Origin: Cryptomeria japonica
Lineage: Eukaryota; Streptophyta; Pinopsida; Cupressales; Cupressaceae
DNA length: 64,000 nt
Direction of reading: 5' to 3'
NCBI RefSeq assembly: GCF_030272615.1
Contig: NC_081413.1
Coordinates: 338,114,802-338,178,801, forward strand
Shown here: piece after piece, positions 45,742 to 62,601 of the stretch
Numbering within the stretch: the first letter of the stretch is position 1
Layout: each line of letters begins with the position of its first letter
Notes under the pieces: generated by a model
Told to the model about the DNA's origin: nothing
Seen by the model: the letters and a program-made list of their open reading frames with translations, nothing else
Database searches by the model: none
Made by a program: the position numbers and the translations under genes

Positions 45742-46389
45742 TAAAATGTGAATGTATAGGTCAAATTGAAGATTTATTATTTTATTAGATGATTATATTA
45801 TATATATGCTTTTATTAAACATATGGGTATATTTAAAAATGATGTTTTAAATTCTAATTAATTTGGAGTTTAATCTCTTAGGAACTTATAATAACTATAT
45901 AAGTTATTTTGACTATAAGGGATTATTTAGTCTACCTAAATTTAGGTTATTCCGGGCTAAATTTTATAGGAAAATTTACATTATGGATTTAATTGACCCT
46001 ATAGTCGAATTAGTTTAACCCAATTTTAATTATTGTTGAAATAAATTATAGGCATTAATAATCTAAGTGCTAGGGCTAATTTATTTAGTTCCTAATAGCT
46101 ACTAATGATTACTGGAGATTAATATTATCCTTGTCAATCAATTTAGAGATTTTTGAATTTAATTTAATCTATTGATTTGAATTGATGAGATAATAAATAA
46201 TTATTTTATTATTCCGCATTTAATTTAAATATTATTTTGCTTACTTGAGTTAGTGGTTAGAGTTAACTCAAAACATAGTTAAGACAAAACTTGTTAGTAC
46301 ATTTCATATTAGCGAATTTAATGTTATTAGGTTGTTATTTAAAAAAAAAAATTATCCCATTCATGTCCAAAAGTTTGGGCATGACATTT

Positions 46390-46401
46390 TGGTATCAGAG
46401 C
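46390..46401 (+). other. Primer binding site of element B
   Basis: TGGTATCAGAGC, a perfect initiator tRNA-Met match, three bases after the LTR end. Confidence 0.93.
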
Positions 46402-46553
46402 AAGGTTTCCAACACTAGGAACCTTTCTCCATTACATTTCACTTTAATTAGTTAATTAATTAATTTTATTCTATTATAATTATTTTTAAATAATTAAAAA
46501 TTTCTCTAAAAAATTATTATTGATTTTATTTTATTTTTTATTTTCTCATCAAG

Positions 46554-47900
46554 ATGCCTCCGACTATGCGACAAGCTCGCAGATGTGGTAGAGGTCCTAG
46601 ACGTGAAAGTATGGCATGCGAAGAGGTCGATAGGGAGGAATCGGTTCCAGAAAGGAACCTAGAGGCCCCTCCCGAATGACCAGTTGACCTAAACTGAGAC
46701 ATCTTAGAAGAACTCCAGAACCTGATAGGGATAGTCCAGGAAAGGCTTCCAGTAGAGGATCATCATGTTGAAAATCAGAAGTCAGGGAGCCATAGAATGG
46801 TAGATAGGGAATGAAGTAGGAGTCCACCTCCTAATCCCGTAGAGAGTCAGGTTGGGCATGAGCTCGAGTCCGTTCACCTACCAGGACCACCTCCAGTGGC
46901 AGAGCCAGTGTATTATGAGAGATCACATTAAGATCCAGGGGATCTAATCAGAGAGGTTATGCACCTCCAGCCACCATCATTTGGGGGATCTACCGACAGG
47001 GTAGAAGCTGAGGCTTGGCTTTTGAGCCTAGATAGGTGCTTTGCATTGCGCTCTTACGAGAGCAATCTAAAGGAACGTGTAGTAGTCCACCTATTGAGAG
47101 AAATGACCTCCACATGGTGGATACATGAGGAATACAAGTGTGGTTTAGATGCCGATACTCTCACATGGGAGATTTTTACAGAGAGGTTTAGGGAGAGGTA
47201 CTTGTCAGAGCATTACAGACAACATAGGATAGATGCATTCCATGACCTCCAGCAGAAGGGTCTCTCAATGACCCAGTACGAGAGCAAGTTCTTCGAACTC
47301 TTGCCATATGTGGACTACCTGAAAGATGAGAAGCTTCTCATCAATCATTTTATCAGAGGGCTGAATGTCGGCATAGCAGGACCAATGAGGATGTCCACTC
47401 CAGAGAGCCTTCGGGTTGCCATGGAGAAGGCTTTGATAGCAGAGGAGATTTAGGTCAGGCCATAAGATACAAGGGATCAGTTCCAGAACTGAAACCCTAT
47501 ACCCCAGACATACGGGTTTTAGAAACCCCATTGGAAAGGTAATAATAGACACACACCGGGGTTCTTCAAATCCCCTCCTCCGCAACAGTCACAGCAGAAC
47601 TAGAGGCAGAGGCCTCCATAGAGTCAGTAGGGTGCAAGGCCCAAGCAATGGCAGTCTCAGGGTCAGAGGCAAGATCAGCAATCTCAAGTTCCTTACACAC
47701 CTCCGGTGAGGATTCAATAGTCCTCTAGGGGTGGGTATAGTGGTTCCAGCAGGATAGGGCGATAGTCTTTTTCTAGGCCTCAGGGCATCCAGTTTCAGGC
47801 ATGCGGTGCTTGCTTCACATGTGGAGCCATGTGGCACATGGTGAGAGAGTTTCCTCAGGGTCAGATGGCAGGGAATCAGAGGATGGCAGCATCAGAGCCT
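46554..47900 (+). pseudogene. gag: Gypsy Gag of element B
   Basis: ATG at 46554 (MPPTMRQARRCGRGPR). The frame is kept throughout, but stops fall within 46677-46930 (three TGA and one TAA, all explained by CGA or CAA) and at several CAG or CGA positions after 47451. The gag domain is open at 46959-47453: GGSTDRVEAEAWLLSLDRCF, STWWIHEEY, ERFRERYLSEHYRQ, HFIRGLNVGI. A Gln-rich linker follows. The knuckle reads CFTCGAMWHMVREF (47811-47852): the last Cys is Phe and the usual Gly before His is Trp. Close homologue of the E Gag. Confidence 0.88.
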
Positions 47901-50900
47901 ATAGTTGGAGATATGGGCATGTCCCATAGGGTCTTCGCAGTGGTTGACAACTGCCAGGCAGAGCACCAGGCCATAGTCATTGAGGCTACAGGTATGATCA
48001 GAGGTAGCAATGTATCTATATTATTTGATTCAGGAGCTACTGACTCCTTTATATCTCCATTGGTTGTGGAGTGTTGTGGGCTAGTGGCAACTAGACAAGA
48101 TGTTAGTTGGAAAGTGGAGTTAGCTTCAGGGGCTAGAGTGTCAGTGGAATCAGAAGTTAGGGCATGTCAGCTTTAGATTGGCAATACCACCACCTTAGTA
48201 GACCTTAGAGTTATGCCACTTGGATTATATGGCATCATACTTGGCATGGATTAGCTTTATGCCCACAGAGCCAAGATGGATTGCCACCGGAAAGAAATTG
48301 AGTGTGAGGATGATCAGGGTTCGCCCATAGTAATCACCGGGATTCAGAGACCTGTGTCTCTTTGTATGATTTCCGCAATGCAGCTTAAGTGGAGCATGTG
48401 AAAGGGATGTCAGTTATTTGCCATCACCATTAGTGATAGAGGGGAAGAGGATGAAAAGGAAACTTCGATTGACAACCATCCTATCCTTAAGGGATATTCA
48501 GATGTGTTTCCTTCAAAGCTACCAGGAATGCCACCCTATAGAGAGATTGACTTCCATATAGACCTTGTACCAGGAGCTAAGCTAGTTTCAAGAGCACCTT
48601 ATAGGATGACCACAAATGAGCTTAATGAGCTCAAGATGCAGCTTGAGGAACTCCTAGAGAAGGGTCACATTCATCCTAGCATATCCCCTTGGGGTGCACC
48701 AGTCATCTTCGTGAAGAAGAAGGATGGATCTCTTTGGTTATGCATGGATTATCAGCAATTGAACAAAGTAACCATCAATAACCGATATCCCTTGCCTAGG
48801 ATTGATGATTTATTCAACCAACTTCAGGGTGCCAAAGTATTTTCCAAAATTGATCTGAAGTTAGGATACCATCAGTTGAGAATAGTGGAAAGTGATATCC
48901 ACAAGACCATATTTTGCACTAGATATGGCCACTATGAGTTCACCGTGGTTCTATTCGGTCTTACGAATGCTCCAGCTATTTTCATGAGCCTCATGAATGG
49001 GGTATTCTGCACATTTCTTGACCATTTTTTGATTGTGTTCCTCGATGACATATTGATATATTCTCGAAATGAGAAGGAGCATGAGGAACACCTGAGACAG
49101 GTTTTGCAGTGTTTGATGGACAATCAGTTGTATGGCAGTTTGTCGAAGTGTGCATTCTTTTGTTCAGAGGTCAAGTACCTTGGGCATGTTATTTCTGGTG
49201 ATGGGATCTCAATTGACCCATCAAAGATCAGAGCTATTATGGATTGGCCAGCCCTAACCAGTGTGACCAAGGTCAGGAGCTTCATGGGCTTAGCAGGTTA
49301 TTACCGATGCTTTGTTGAGGGATTCTCTAGAGTCGCACATCCTATTACTTCTCTTTAGCGTAAAGGGAAGAAATTTGGGTGGATATAGAAGTGCAAGAGG
49401 GCCTTTCAGGAACTCAAAAAGGCACTTACTAGTGCACCTATCCTTGTAGTACCAGATCCCTCAGCTGACTTCATGGTTTGCACAAATGCTTCCCTAGAGG
49501 GTTTAGGACTAGTCCTTATGCAGGATGGTAGCGCTATAGCTTTTGAGTCTAGGAAACTTAAGACTCATGAGATTAACTACCCTACTCATGACCTTGAGCT
49601 TGCAGCAGTAGTGCATGCACTTGTGAGGTGGAGACATTTCCTTTTGGGTCATCATTTTGAGCTTCATTCAGACCATCAGAACCTTCAATACATATTCACT
49701 CAGCCAAACCTTAATACATATCAGAGGAGATGGATGGAGTTCTTGTGCGAATATGATTTTGATGTTCACTACATCAAAGGGAAAGAAAACATAGTTGCAG
49801 ATGCCTTGAGTAGGAGACGTCACAAGGTATACACCATATCTATGGGCATGGATTTGAGAGATCGGATATTGCAGCAGTTGCCAGAGGATGGATGGTATTT
49901 AGAGGTTTGTCAGGTAATACGATCTCAGGAAACTCTAGAAGGGAAATATGTGGATTATTCCTTGGAGTTTGATGGACTATTACGCCATAGGGGGCACATC
50001 TATGTACCTTCTTCCAGGGGATTGCACGAGTTCATTGTCACAGAGGCTCATAGAGCTCCTTATGTAGCACATCCCAGAGTTAAGAAGATGTATGCTGACT
50101 TGAGGCAGTTATATCATTGGCCAAGAATGTGATAGCTCATTGTTGAGTTAGTAGCTCGATGCCTCGAGTGTCAGAGAATCAAGGTGGAGCATTGCCATCC
50201 AAGTGGGTTGCTCCAGTCTCATGCTATACTAGAGTGGAAGTGGGATACTATATCCATGGATTTCATCATTGGTCTCCCTATGTCATCTCATCACCATGAT
50301 GCCATCTTGGTGATAGTTGACAAGTTGACCAAAGTGGCCCACTTTTCACCAATTCGGACTACCTTCATAGCACCAGCAGTAGCATAGGTGTTCTTGAGAG
50401 ACATTGTCATACTTCATGGCGTTCCATGCAAGATTATTTCTGATAGGGATTCCCTCTTCACTTATTCCTTTTGGAAGGCATTACAGGTAGCTATGGGCAC
50501 CAAGCTCAACTTCAGTACAACCTATCATCTGAAAATGGATGATCAGACAAAGAGGGTTAACTAGGTGTTAGAGGATATGCTTCGCATGTATGTCATGGAT
50601 CATCAAACTAGATGGGAAGAGTACCTTCCCTTAGTGGATTTTTCCTATAACAATGGGCATCACACTTCGTTGGGGATGCCACCCTATCAGGCATTATACG
50701 GTAGGCCTTGTAGGACACCGTTGAGTTGGGATTGCATAGAGGGCAGAGTTGCTATTGGCACTGAGATAGTTTGGGATATGGAACAACAGGTGGATTTGAT
50801 TAGACAATGTCTTACAGAGGCATAGAATAGACAGAAGAAGTATGCAGATGCGAAGAGGATAGATCATAGCTACTTGGTTGGAGACAAAGTCTTTTTGAGA

Positions 50901-51302
50901 GTGCGACCGCATAAGAGTCCAATCCGTTATGGAAAGGGTTCTAAGCTTGCACCTCGCTTTGTAGGACCATTTGAGATCCTTGAGAGGATAGGACCAGTTG
51001 CCTATCATTTAGCATTGTCACCTAGCTTGTCATGTATCCACGATGTGTTTCATGAATCGGTTTTGAGGAAGTATATCTATGACAAGTCTCATATTTTAGA
51101 TTGGGATGCCTTGCAGGTGGAGTCGGATGGGCAGCTAGCTTTGGAGCCCATTTGCGTTTTGGCACGCCGGACACTGGCCCTTCGAGGTCAAGAGCTAGAC
51201 CAGGTTAGGGTCCAGTGGGATTGCTATGATGAGGTTATAGCTTCATGGGAGGATGCAACACATATGAGATCACAGTACCCCCATGTTTTTGATGAACTCT
51301 AG
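47901..51302 (+). pseudogene. pol: Gypsy Pol of element B (PR, RT, RNase H, integrase, chromodomain)
   Basis: Same frame as gag to the final TAG (51300-51302), with no frameshift seen. The protease has LFDSGATDSF (Asp 48027-48029). RT is open at 48504-49358: [35 protein letters not shown]. In RNase H the first catalytic Asp is Asn (CTNASLEG, codon 49485-49487). The integrase keeps CLECQRIK and the Asp in SMDFIIGLP and IISDRDS, but the catalytic Glu is Lys (DDQTKRVN, codon 50550-50552). A chromodomain-like end follows (LDQVRVQW, IASWEDATHMRSQYPHVF). Stops include TAG near 48252 (Trp position), TAG at 49357, TGA-TAG near 50130, and TAG near 50385 and 50562. Confidence 0.92.
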
Positions 51303-51319
51303 GAGGAAGTTCATGCCTA

Positions 51320-51330
51320 GAGGGGGAGGG
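51320..51330 (+). other. Polypurine tract of element B
   Basis: GAGGGGGAGGG directly before the 3' LTR start TGTGAGG. Confidence 0.88.
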
Positions 51331-55187
<3,857 letters not shown>

Positions 55188-55946
55188 CGGTGCCTCTAGG
55201 AAATGTCTTAGCCAATAGTGTCTCAAGTTCCATCAGATGATCTTCATCATCACGATCTCCTCTACTACCGCCATGACTAGACTTGTAGTCATGATTATGA
55301 CAAATATCATTTCCTTTCTTCATAGATGTACCAGTTATAGAAGCAGATTCAGATGGCTTAGAAACACTATTATCAAAGTTGATTAATTCAAATGAAGTTA
55401 ATTTACCAATAAGGGAATCAACAATAAATTTATCTTTAGAAATATATCTCAACTCTTGTATTGCAGATACCCTAATAGCATATTGTGGTAAGAGAGTTCT
55501 AAGCATCTTGCTAGCAACAGTATCTTCTTCAACTTTACCTTCAACACTCTTAATACCACCTACAACTTCCTTAATCCTTTGTCCATATTGTTCTATATTC
55601 TCACCATCAACCATTCTCATATCATCAAATTTACCTCTAAGACTTTCTTCCTTAGCCCTTTGTACATGTTCATCACCTCCATAAATCAGGCCTAACTTCT
55701 CCCATACTTCAAATGTAGTCTCTAATCCATGAACATCAAAGTAATTACAATTGCTTCAAGTGCCTGGATGTTTTCTTGCTGCTCCTTAAGCTCATTAGGT
55801 GTCAGGGGACTAGTAGTAGGAGCCACATACTTGTTTGTCACATGATTCTAGAACTAAGAACCCATTTCTTTGATATATATCTTCATTTGATCACTCCATA
55901 TCTGGTAGTTATCCTTGGTAAACTTGGGACCCTCCATCTTCATCAT
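55188..55946 (-). pseudogene. gag: Copia Gag of element C, N-terminal part
   Basis: The first of two adjacent ATGs is at 55946-55944 on the minus strand (MMKMEGPKFTKDNYQIWSDQ, the usual copia Gag opening). Stops follow around residue 30. A frameshift near 55745-55730 puts the open piece 55620-55162 in frame with the zinc knuckle across B. That piece has the end of a UBN2-type domain (NIEQYGQRIKEVVGGIKSVE, SKMLRTLLPQYAIRVSAIQE, SLIGKLTSFEL). The match to the UBN2 region of element A is clear. The insertion of B cuts it just before the knuckle. Confidence 0.88.
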
Positions 55947-56001
55947 CCTTCTCAATATTTTTTCCTCAAACTATTAAGCTTTTACACACAAAGGACCTAA
56001 T

Positions 56002-56013
56002 GCTCTGATACCA
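56002..56013 (-). other. Primer binding site of element C
   Basis: Reverse complement TGGTATCAGAGC, a perfect initiator tRNA-Met match, two bases from the LTR edge. Confidence 0.92.
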
Positions 56014-56015
56014 AT

Positions 56016-57469
56016 TGTTAATCTGAGAGGATTCAGTTAATATTGAGAGGGGAGGTGAATCAGTATTAACAACAATTTCAAACTTAAACTGATAAAACTT
56101 CACCAAATCAATCACAAACTAGTAATAAACTATTTACCATTACTATTAATCACTGATAACCAACTGTTACATTGATTTATCAAAACTCCTCATTAAGTGT
56201 TCATCAACATGCATAAACTAAAAGTAAATCAAACCAACACATCAAAAACATTCACCACATGAACACCAAATAGGGAAAAAGCATGGTGGGAATTGGTACC
56301 CACAAAAATTGTGCACTCTTTTGGAATGTTCCCTGTTAGGAGCAGACCTTATTAGGATTCACCCAGTTAAGGGATTTCTATGATGAGCCCTATTAGAAGC
56401 TTTGCCTGATTAGAAGAAACCTCGCAAAAGGATTTGAGACTTAGATGTTAAGCTACCCGACTAAGGGATTTATAATTTAAGTCCTATTAGAACCTACCTG
56501 GTTAAGGGATTTTTACTACTACAATTGTTAGGGAACAATAGATGAATGATATGGAAATAACACTAATTTCTTGCTTGTTCAGATCCAATTTAGCTCCACT
56601 CTAGTATGCTCTTGTAGATACACCACATGAGTTCAGCTTCACACTCTTTACTCAATTCACCGACACAACACACATCAACTATACCGACCTAAATAATTTT
56701 TTCATCTTATTCGATTACAAAACCCTAGATACATCAAAATTCAATTGAATTTACAACATAGATCATCACAGATCTTTACATCTCATTACAGATCATCAAA
56801 TGGATAACTACAATCAATTATAGTCATTGAATGATCATCACACCTTGATTTGAAACACTTTAAAACCCTTAGCTTATTTCGCTAATCACTTCACACATTC
56901 CCAAGAAATTCACTCTTTGATTGCACCAAAACATCATTCAAACACTTCACGTAGTTTCAGCTATGTCTTCACCAACTTATGAACATAATGTAATACACCA
57001 CCGAACTCAAAATCATTACAGGTTATAAGAATTGAAAATCGGTTCTTAAACCCTACAAAAAATATAACAAAAATCATAAACATGATTTTAGGTAATCAAA
57101 GCATGAGGCGGTTGCGATCAAAGATACATTAAAATGATACAAATACATGTTCCAAACCTCAACACTTGACTCATCACCAATCTCCAGAACCAATCTAAAC
57201 ATTTCCATGTTTACCAGTTAAGGTCCTAATTCCTTGTTCACTGTCTTCATTACCGGTAAGGCATTTTTGGTAGACCAAAAAGACTTAGATGAAAAAATAG
57301 GCATAAAAACATAGTTGCCACATAGTTTTCCATCAATGACAACACAAATAACTGATCAAAGTCATTAAGCCAATAATCTCAATCTCTTCATCACCATATC
57401 ATTACCAATAGTCCTTTACCGATTCATCAACATTCCCCATCAACATCAGTTATGCCAATCATACCAATA
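56016..57469 (-). repeat. 5' LTR of element C
   Basis: 1,454 bp. Its inner end is TGTTAATC on the + strand next to the PBS. The outer end reads ccaata where the 3' LTR has caaaca. It lacks about 45 bp near 56335-56350 relative to the 3' LTR and has further small deletions near 56260 and 57050. It has many substitutions against 14645-16188, so the insertion is old. Confidence 0.9.
56036..56070 (-). other. C-rich-loop hairpin at the LTR 3' end (C 5' LTR)
   Basis: On the + strand GTTAATATTGA pairs with TCAGTATTAAC (one T-G wobble) around GAGGGGAGGTGAA. Confidence 0.65.
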
Positions 57470-58431
57470 GTTACATCACAAACTTCAATATATATACATC
57501 ATCCAATCACATCACAAGGCTAAATCAAAGAAACCAAACCTCCAGAGGCATAATCAACAAATTAAGGCATATGGATAATGGACACATGTAGGGAAGAGTG
57601 TCATCACATGCTATCCTCACAATAGAAGGGGCCAAGCCTCACCCTGATATACACGTGGAACCTTCTCCACCTTGGAGTCATTCAAGGGAGATAGGTTTAC
57701 CGCTCCAATGGTCTTCCCAAGATCATTCTGAGAAACGTTTTAGATCTATGATGTGGGGCAAAAAAATCAAATTTTATCTTGTTTAGTGAGCTCCTAGGTA
57801 CCCAAGCCCACTAATTAATTATTAGGATTATCACTTGCAATTACAAGAAAACTCTTAATGTGGTTCCATAGGTCTAGACCCCCTCCTAGAGATCTAATGC
57901 TTATGACCTTGGTCCTACACATGCAAGAGCCCACTCTCCCAGCCATGGACCATAACCATAGGGTAAATCATACATCCAAATAAAATAATATAACATCTTG
58001 AAGGCTCACAAATGATATAAAAACAATCATAACATACTAAGAACATACTGATCACAATAGAGTACATATAGCCATATACATGGTAAGAGCCTTCATCGAA
58101 TCAGTATAAGGGAAGAGCCAAGAATGAATACAATCCAAGGATGAAACCAAATCCATTTCAAAACCTATATAGTGAGTAAAATCACATCCCACTAGAGCCA
58201 TATAATCAATCCTCAACAGTGAGGAATTCTCCCTCTCGTCGGAGCAATACAATGCATACGAAACACCTTAACTGTAAGGCATAAAACCTCTTACCAAAGA
58301 GCATAAGAAATCATGAAAGATAAAAATAAACCAAGGACAACTTAGAGAATGTCAACACAACCCACACATGCCTCTAGAGAATGCACAAATCACAAAAAGA
58401 CACTCGCAAATCTCAAATTGACCTTTCTATC
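57470..58431. repeat. Repeat F, copy 2, continued
   Basis: Host sequence on the right of element C. It aligns in patches with 5400-5980 of copy 1: the gaagagtg....cacatgc tract, then ccaccttggagtc against acctttgagag, then actaattaattattaggat against gattaattaattaagatgat. Non-coding. It ends at the TSD ctatc (58427-58431) of the solo LTR. Confidence 0.5.
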
Positions 58432-61400
58432 TGTGAGGCCTCACCTCAACTCAGTCTGACATTTCAGTGATTTTTATATTGAGACTATTAAGGATACTTT
58501 ATTTTGATGCATTTTGGACTTTAGAACTTATATGATTTCAGGATTTGCATAACATTGTTATATATTGATGATTTATTTATATGCTTTATGAGATAGAACA
58601 CTACATGATTTTTGAATAAGATGAAATTGTGGTGATAAATGTCGTTATTGATTTTGCAGAACTTTACTATGATAATAGAATTATGATGTATGCTTAAGTT
58701 TATGAGAATTGGGATGAATTGCTTATGTGAAATTGCTTGGATAAAAGATGTATTTAATTTGTTCAGATGTAAATTGTATGCAAGTGATGATGTGTATTAT
58801 TATTCTTTTAAATTATATTATATGTGGATATTTGAAAGTACTAATGTGTAATTGAGATGCGCAGGAAGTTATCCATGTGACCATGGAAATATTACGGAGA
58901 ACCAAACCTAGACTTATATATGTTCGTAAGCCAAGGGTTGTCTATTTGGAGAGACAACACCCCGTTTGTGTTGTATTTTATTCGTAACAGTATATGTTGC
59001 ATGTGTGTTAAGTGTATTTAATTTGCTTGTGTAAAATCCACAAGAGATGATTTCATGTTTTAAATTGTAAAAGTGTTTTATTTGTGTCACTTGACACGTG
59101 TGGATTTAAGTTTAAATTTTATTTTTTGTCTCTTGGTGGGAAAGTGTTCAACTATAGCTTTTTCAATTAATGTAACGTGATGTCATAAATACCTTGGGTA
59201 AAGAATCTTTGGGGTGGTCAACATAGGTTTGGCCCGAAAATAAACTTCAGAGGGGTTTAAAATGGGTTAAATGAACACCTAGGGGTAGTTTAATAGGGTT
59301 TCCTAAAGCCCAAAAGGTATACCTAAGGGTTAGGGGTAATTTTAGGCAAGTTTCTACTCCTAAGTGACCTTTCTGACACTCTAAAATTTGACTTTTCTAA
59401 GTTGTGCGAAAATTGAATTTAGAAGTTTGAACCTAGTTGTAAACTTTCCTTTTCGAATGAGAGTTCTCTTTCCCATTTTGTCTTACCTTCCTCTTTAGTT
59501 TTTAGAAACTTGTGAGAACTGAGAGAAGGAGCTTCTTAAGCAAGAATTTGAAAATTTGAGGGTAATCACCCACTCTCCATTTTTGGAGACAAGAGAAATT
59601 TGAAAAAAAAAATAGAATAGATTGGAATAGTAAAAATTTGGCTAAGGGTAGAAGGAGAAGATCCGTGGAATTGGGCAGCTCTTCCTCAAATACTATCCTA
59701 CCTTTGGGCAGATTAAGGTTGGTTACATTCTTCTTTAAATGACTTCTTTTTGCCTGTGTTTTGAAGGTATGTTGGGGTAAGAAATCTATTTTCTTGTATG
59801 TCCTTTTTGGGAATTTCATTTGGTATTTTGCATTATGTTTTGTATGTGTTTTGGGAGTTTTTCAAGACCTCTTACTCTTGGGAGAGAGGAGGATCTTGTG
59901 GGTGGTAGCAGTGACAACCCTCGAGTGAGAGACTCTCATTTTTGAGAGCAATCACAAGGGATTTTTGTGTGACCCTTGCTGCATGGCCTGTTTGTGCAAT
60001 GGGGGTCATAAGGAGGGATATAAGGCTAGAATGCCTTGGGGGGCATATGGAATAAGGGGTTGAAATTCTTAATGTATTTGTTGTGCCATGAGGTGGCTAC
60101 ATGTTTTCCATACTTGCAGTTCTCTTCAAGGTGTTGGTCCACTACCACCCTTAAAAAGGTCATCACCAAAGTGTGGTGCAGTGTAGCCGGGGTGGGTGTG
60201 TGTTTGAAATCTGTGTGCATTCTATCTACTATGTGTTTGCATGTTTGTATCCCGTCTAGGGCTTGGTTCTCTGAGCTCGAGGGTGGCTACCAGTTAGCCT
60301 AGGCTGGGAGGTGAGCACTCCATGGTCATATTTGCGATTTATTATGCAGGATTGTCGGGAGAAAAGAATAGGTCAAGTGGGAAGTTACAGGAGATTACTA
60401 TTGCAGAAATTTAATTGTAGTTGTATTGATTTTGTTTTAAAAAAAAGGAGAAATATACCCTCATTCATTGGAATGAGAGGCTAATTGTAAATTTGAAATA
60501 AAGACATGAGATTAGTTATTGTATTTAAATAAAGAAACATCTTGTAAATTTTCCAAAATATCTTTAGGAATGTAAAAAGCTAGATATATTCATCTTTATC
60601 TTGGAAAATAAATACTTTTGAATTGCATGCAATAGCCCACTGAAAAATAAAAAATAAAAAATCATTTTATTTGATTCTGTGTTTCCCTTTTTCATCTATG
60701 AGTTTGTCTTCATTTTAATTGCGGAAAATATGAGTTGTAGTTGTTGTTAGATTTTAATAAAAATGTCTATTTAGCTGTTGTAGTAATTGCAGAATCAATA
60801 AATGTATTTATTGCAGAAAAGAATTATGTATTCCTAAACTAGTATTCCCTAAGTTCAGAAAAAAGTACATCTGATGTGTTATGATAAATAGTTCAACAGG
60901 AAATTTATTTCATTCTTAGGCATTTAAAATAAAATAAAATAGGAAAGGCATAAATTAGATTGGCATGCATATTGTAGATTAAAAATAAATTTTATATTTC
61001 TATTTTCTGTAAAAGCTATAAAGTACAATAAAGTTTTGGAACATATTCTTCCATTTTACATTCAAAAAGTTAGAAATTTATTTTAAATACTGACAATATT
61101 TATTTTCAGAAATTGATATCTGCAGCAACCAGATTTATTACTTTACTTCTTTTCCTACAATTGAAAATCAGAATTGTCCATGAATTCGGTTTTATTTTAA
61201 GAAAAGAAATAATAATATAAGTTATATATAAATATATATAATTATATACATGTAGATTTCATGTATATATTTATATATACATATATATAAAACATATCAT
61301 AAAATTTACCTGCGAAATAAATGTAGATATAAACCTAAATATATATATATATACAAATATATATATATATATATATATGAATATATACATATGAAAAAAT

Positions 61401-61554
61401 ATATATATATATATATAGATTTATTAAACTTAATGGATTTCCTTTCTTTAAAAAAAAAATGCATGTAAACATATATGAAAATATAATATATATATATATA
61501 TATAATAATATAAAAAAAAAATTAAAAAAAAATATAAAAAAATGAAACTTATTT

Positions 61555-61860
61555 GGGAAGGGCCACGTAGGGCATGCAGTCCCTATGCGGGCCGCGACCA
61601 ACACAGAGGTCGCAGCCTCTGTGCGGGCCACGAAACGCACAGGGCCTGCGGCTCCCTATGTGGGCCGCATCCGCACCAGTGGCTGCAGCCACTGTGCGGG
61701 CTACGACACACACAGCAACCAAGGTCGCTGTGTGGGTCGTGACCCTCACAGTGGGTCGTCCCACTAGCGGTGCCGCTCCCCCTTTCGGCCGCCTCTCCCA
61801 CAGTTCGGCCACATCCACCATTTCGGCCGCCCACTATTAAAAGCGCTGCCGACCTGCTTA
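61555..61860 (+). repeat. GC-rich tandem dyad island in solo LTR B'
   Basis: Five units with a ctgtgcgggc-like core start near 61581, 61616, 61654, 61689 and 61726 (spacing 35-38 bp). Each is followed by complementary cacag or gcaccag sequence, so each can form a short hairpin. Opposite-strand ORFs across it are by-products of GC-rich sequence. Confidence 0.75.
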
Positions 61861-61891
61861 GAAACGCTACATAAAAGAATAAAATGAGATG

Positions 61892-61917
61892 AAACCCTAG
61901 CCCGGTTAGGGCTAGGG
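61892..61917 (+). promoter_or_regulatory. Inverted telobox pair in solo LTR B'
   Basis: AAACCCTAGCCC followed by GGTTAGGGCTAGGGT, a near-perfect dyad about 30 bases after the GC island, in the same relative position as in B. Confidence 0.5.
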
Positions 61918-62601
61918 TAAATAAGAAAAGAATGAGTAATAAAATAAATAAAAAAGGGGGTTAAATTTATAGATTAAAATAAGGGTTAGGGTTTGCATGG
62001 GTAAACCCATTTGTGTTTTTTTTTAAAATATAATAATATTATATTTATATAATATTATTTATATTTATATATAGGTATGGTGGAATTATTTAATTTTAAT
62101 TTTCAAAGAGAATTGAAATGCTATGAATCCAATTATAAGGAATTAATATTAGACTTTAAAATTAAATAAGTTAACTTGTTTAAATATTAGTGAGTACAAT
62201 ATTTATTTTAAATTTAAATTTATTGAGAAGTCCATGAACGGATTATTAATGAAATTAATATTTATTTTTAACTTAAATAGGTTTAGGCATTCGTGAAATG
62301 AATATTAATAAAGTTAATATTGATTTTAATTTGAAGAGCTTGAATGGTTACAAACTAAATATTATGAAGTAGATATTTAATTTTAAATTAAATAGATTGA
62401 GCGACAATAAGCTAGTCCCCTTTTAATCCGTAGTTAATCTTAAATGGTTTTTCTATTATTTAAGTAGTAGATAAAAGTTCATTTTAATATAGTTGAAACT
62501 AAAACTGCTTAGTGTGTTTCGTATTAGCGAACTTAATGTTATATAGTTGTTATTTTTTAAAAAAAATTATCCCGTTCTTGCCCTAAATTTTGGGCATGAC
62601 A

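Larger units (their letters stand above)
58432..62601 (+). mobile_element. Solo LTR of a B-like chromovirus (B')
   Basis: 4,170 bp from TGTGAGGCCTCACC to GGGCATGACA with a perfect TSD ctatc (58427-58431 and 62602-62606). It is homologous to the B LTR along most of its length (for example the gtctatttggagagacaaca tract at 58939 and ttctaagttgtgcgaaaatt at 59394) but clearly diverged. No internal sequence remains. It carries a GC-rich island, TA-rich runs at 61220-61510 and an inverted telobox pair. ORFs within it are LTR sequence. Confidence 0.9.

Noticed and set aside
46554..51302. Programmed stop-codon readthrough instead of decay in B
   Set aside because: About twenty stops across all domains together with loss of catalytic residues cannot be explained by recoding at one gag-pol junction.
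61581..61750. Regularly spaced repeats, possible CRISPR array
   Set aside because: Five units 35-38 bp apart look array-like, but units are imperfect, have no distinct spacers, lie inside a plant LTR and have no cas genes nearby.
61335..61840. Overlapping ORFs of 60-100 residues on both strands
   Set aside because: They lie across the TA runs and the GC-rich dyad island of the solo LTR B'. Openness in several frames follows from base composition; no motif or start context supports them.
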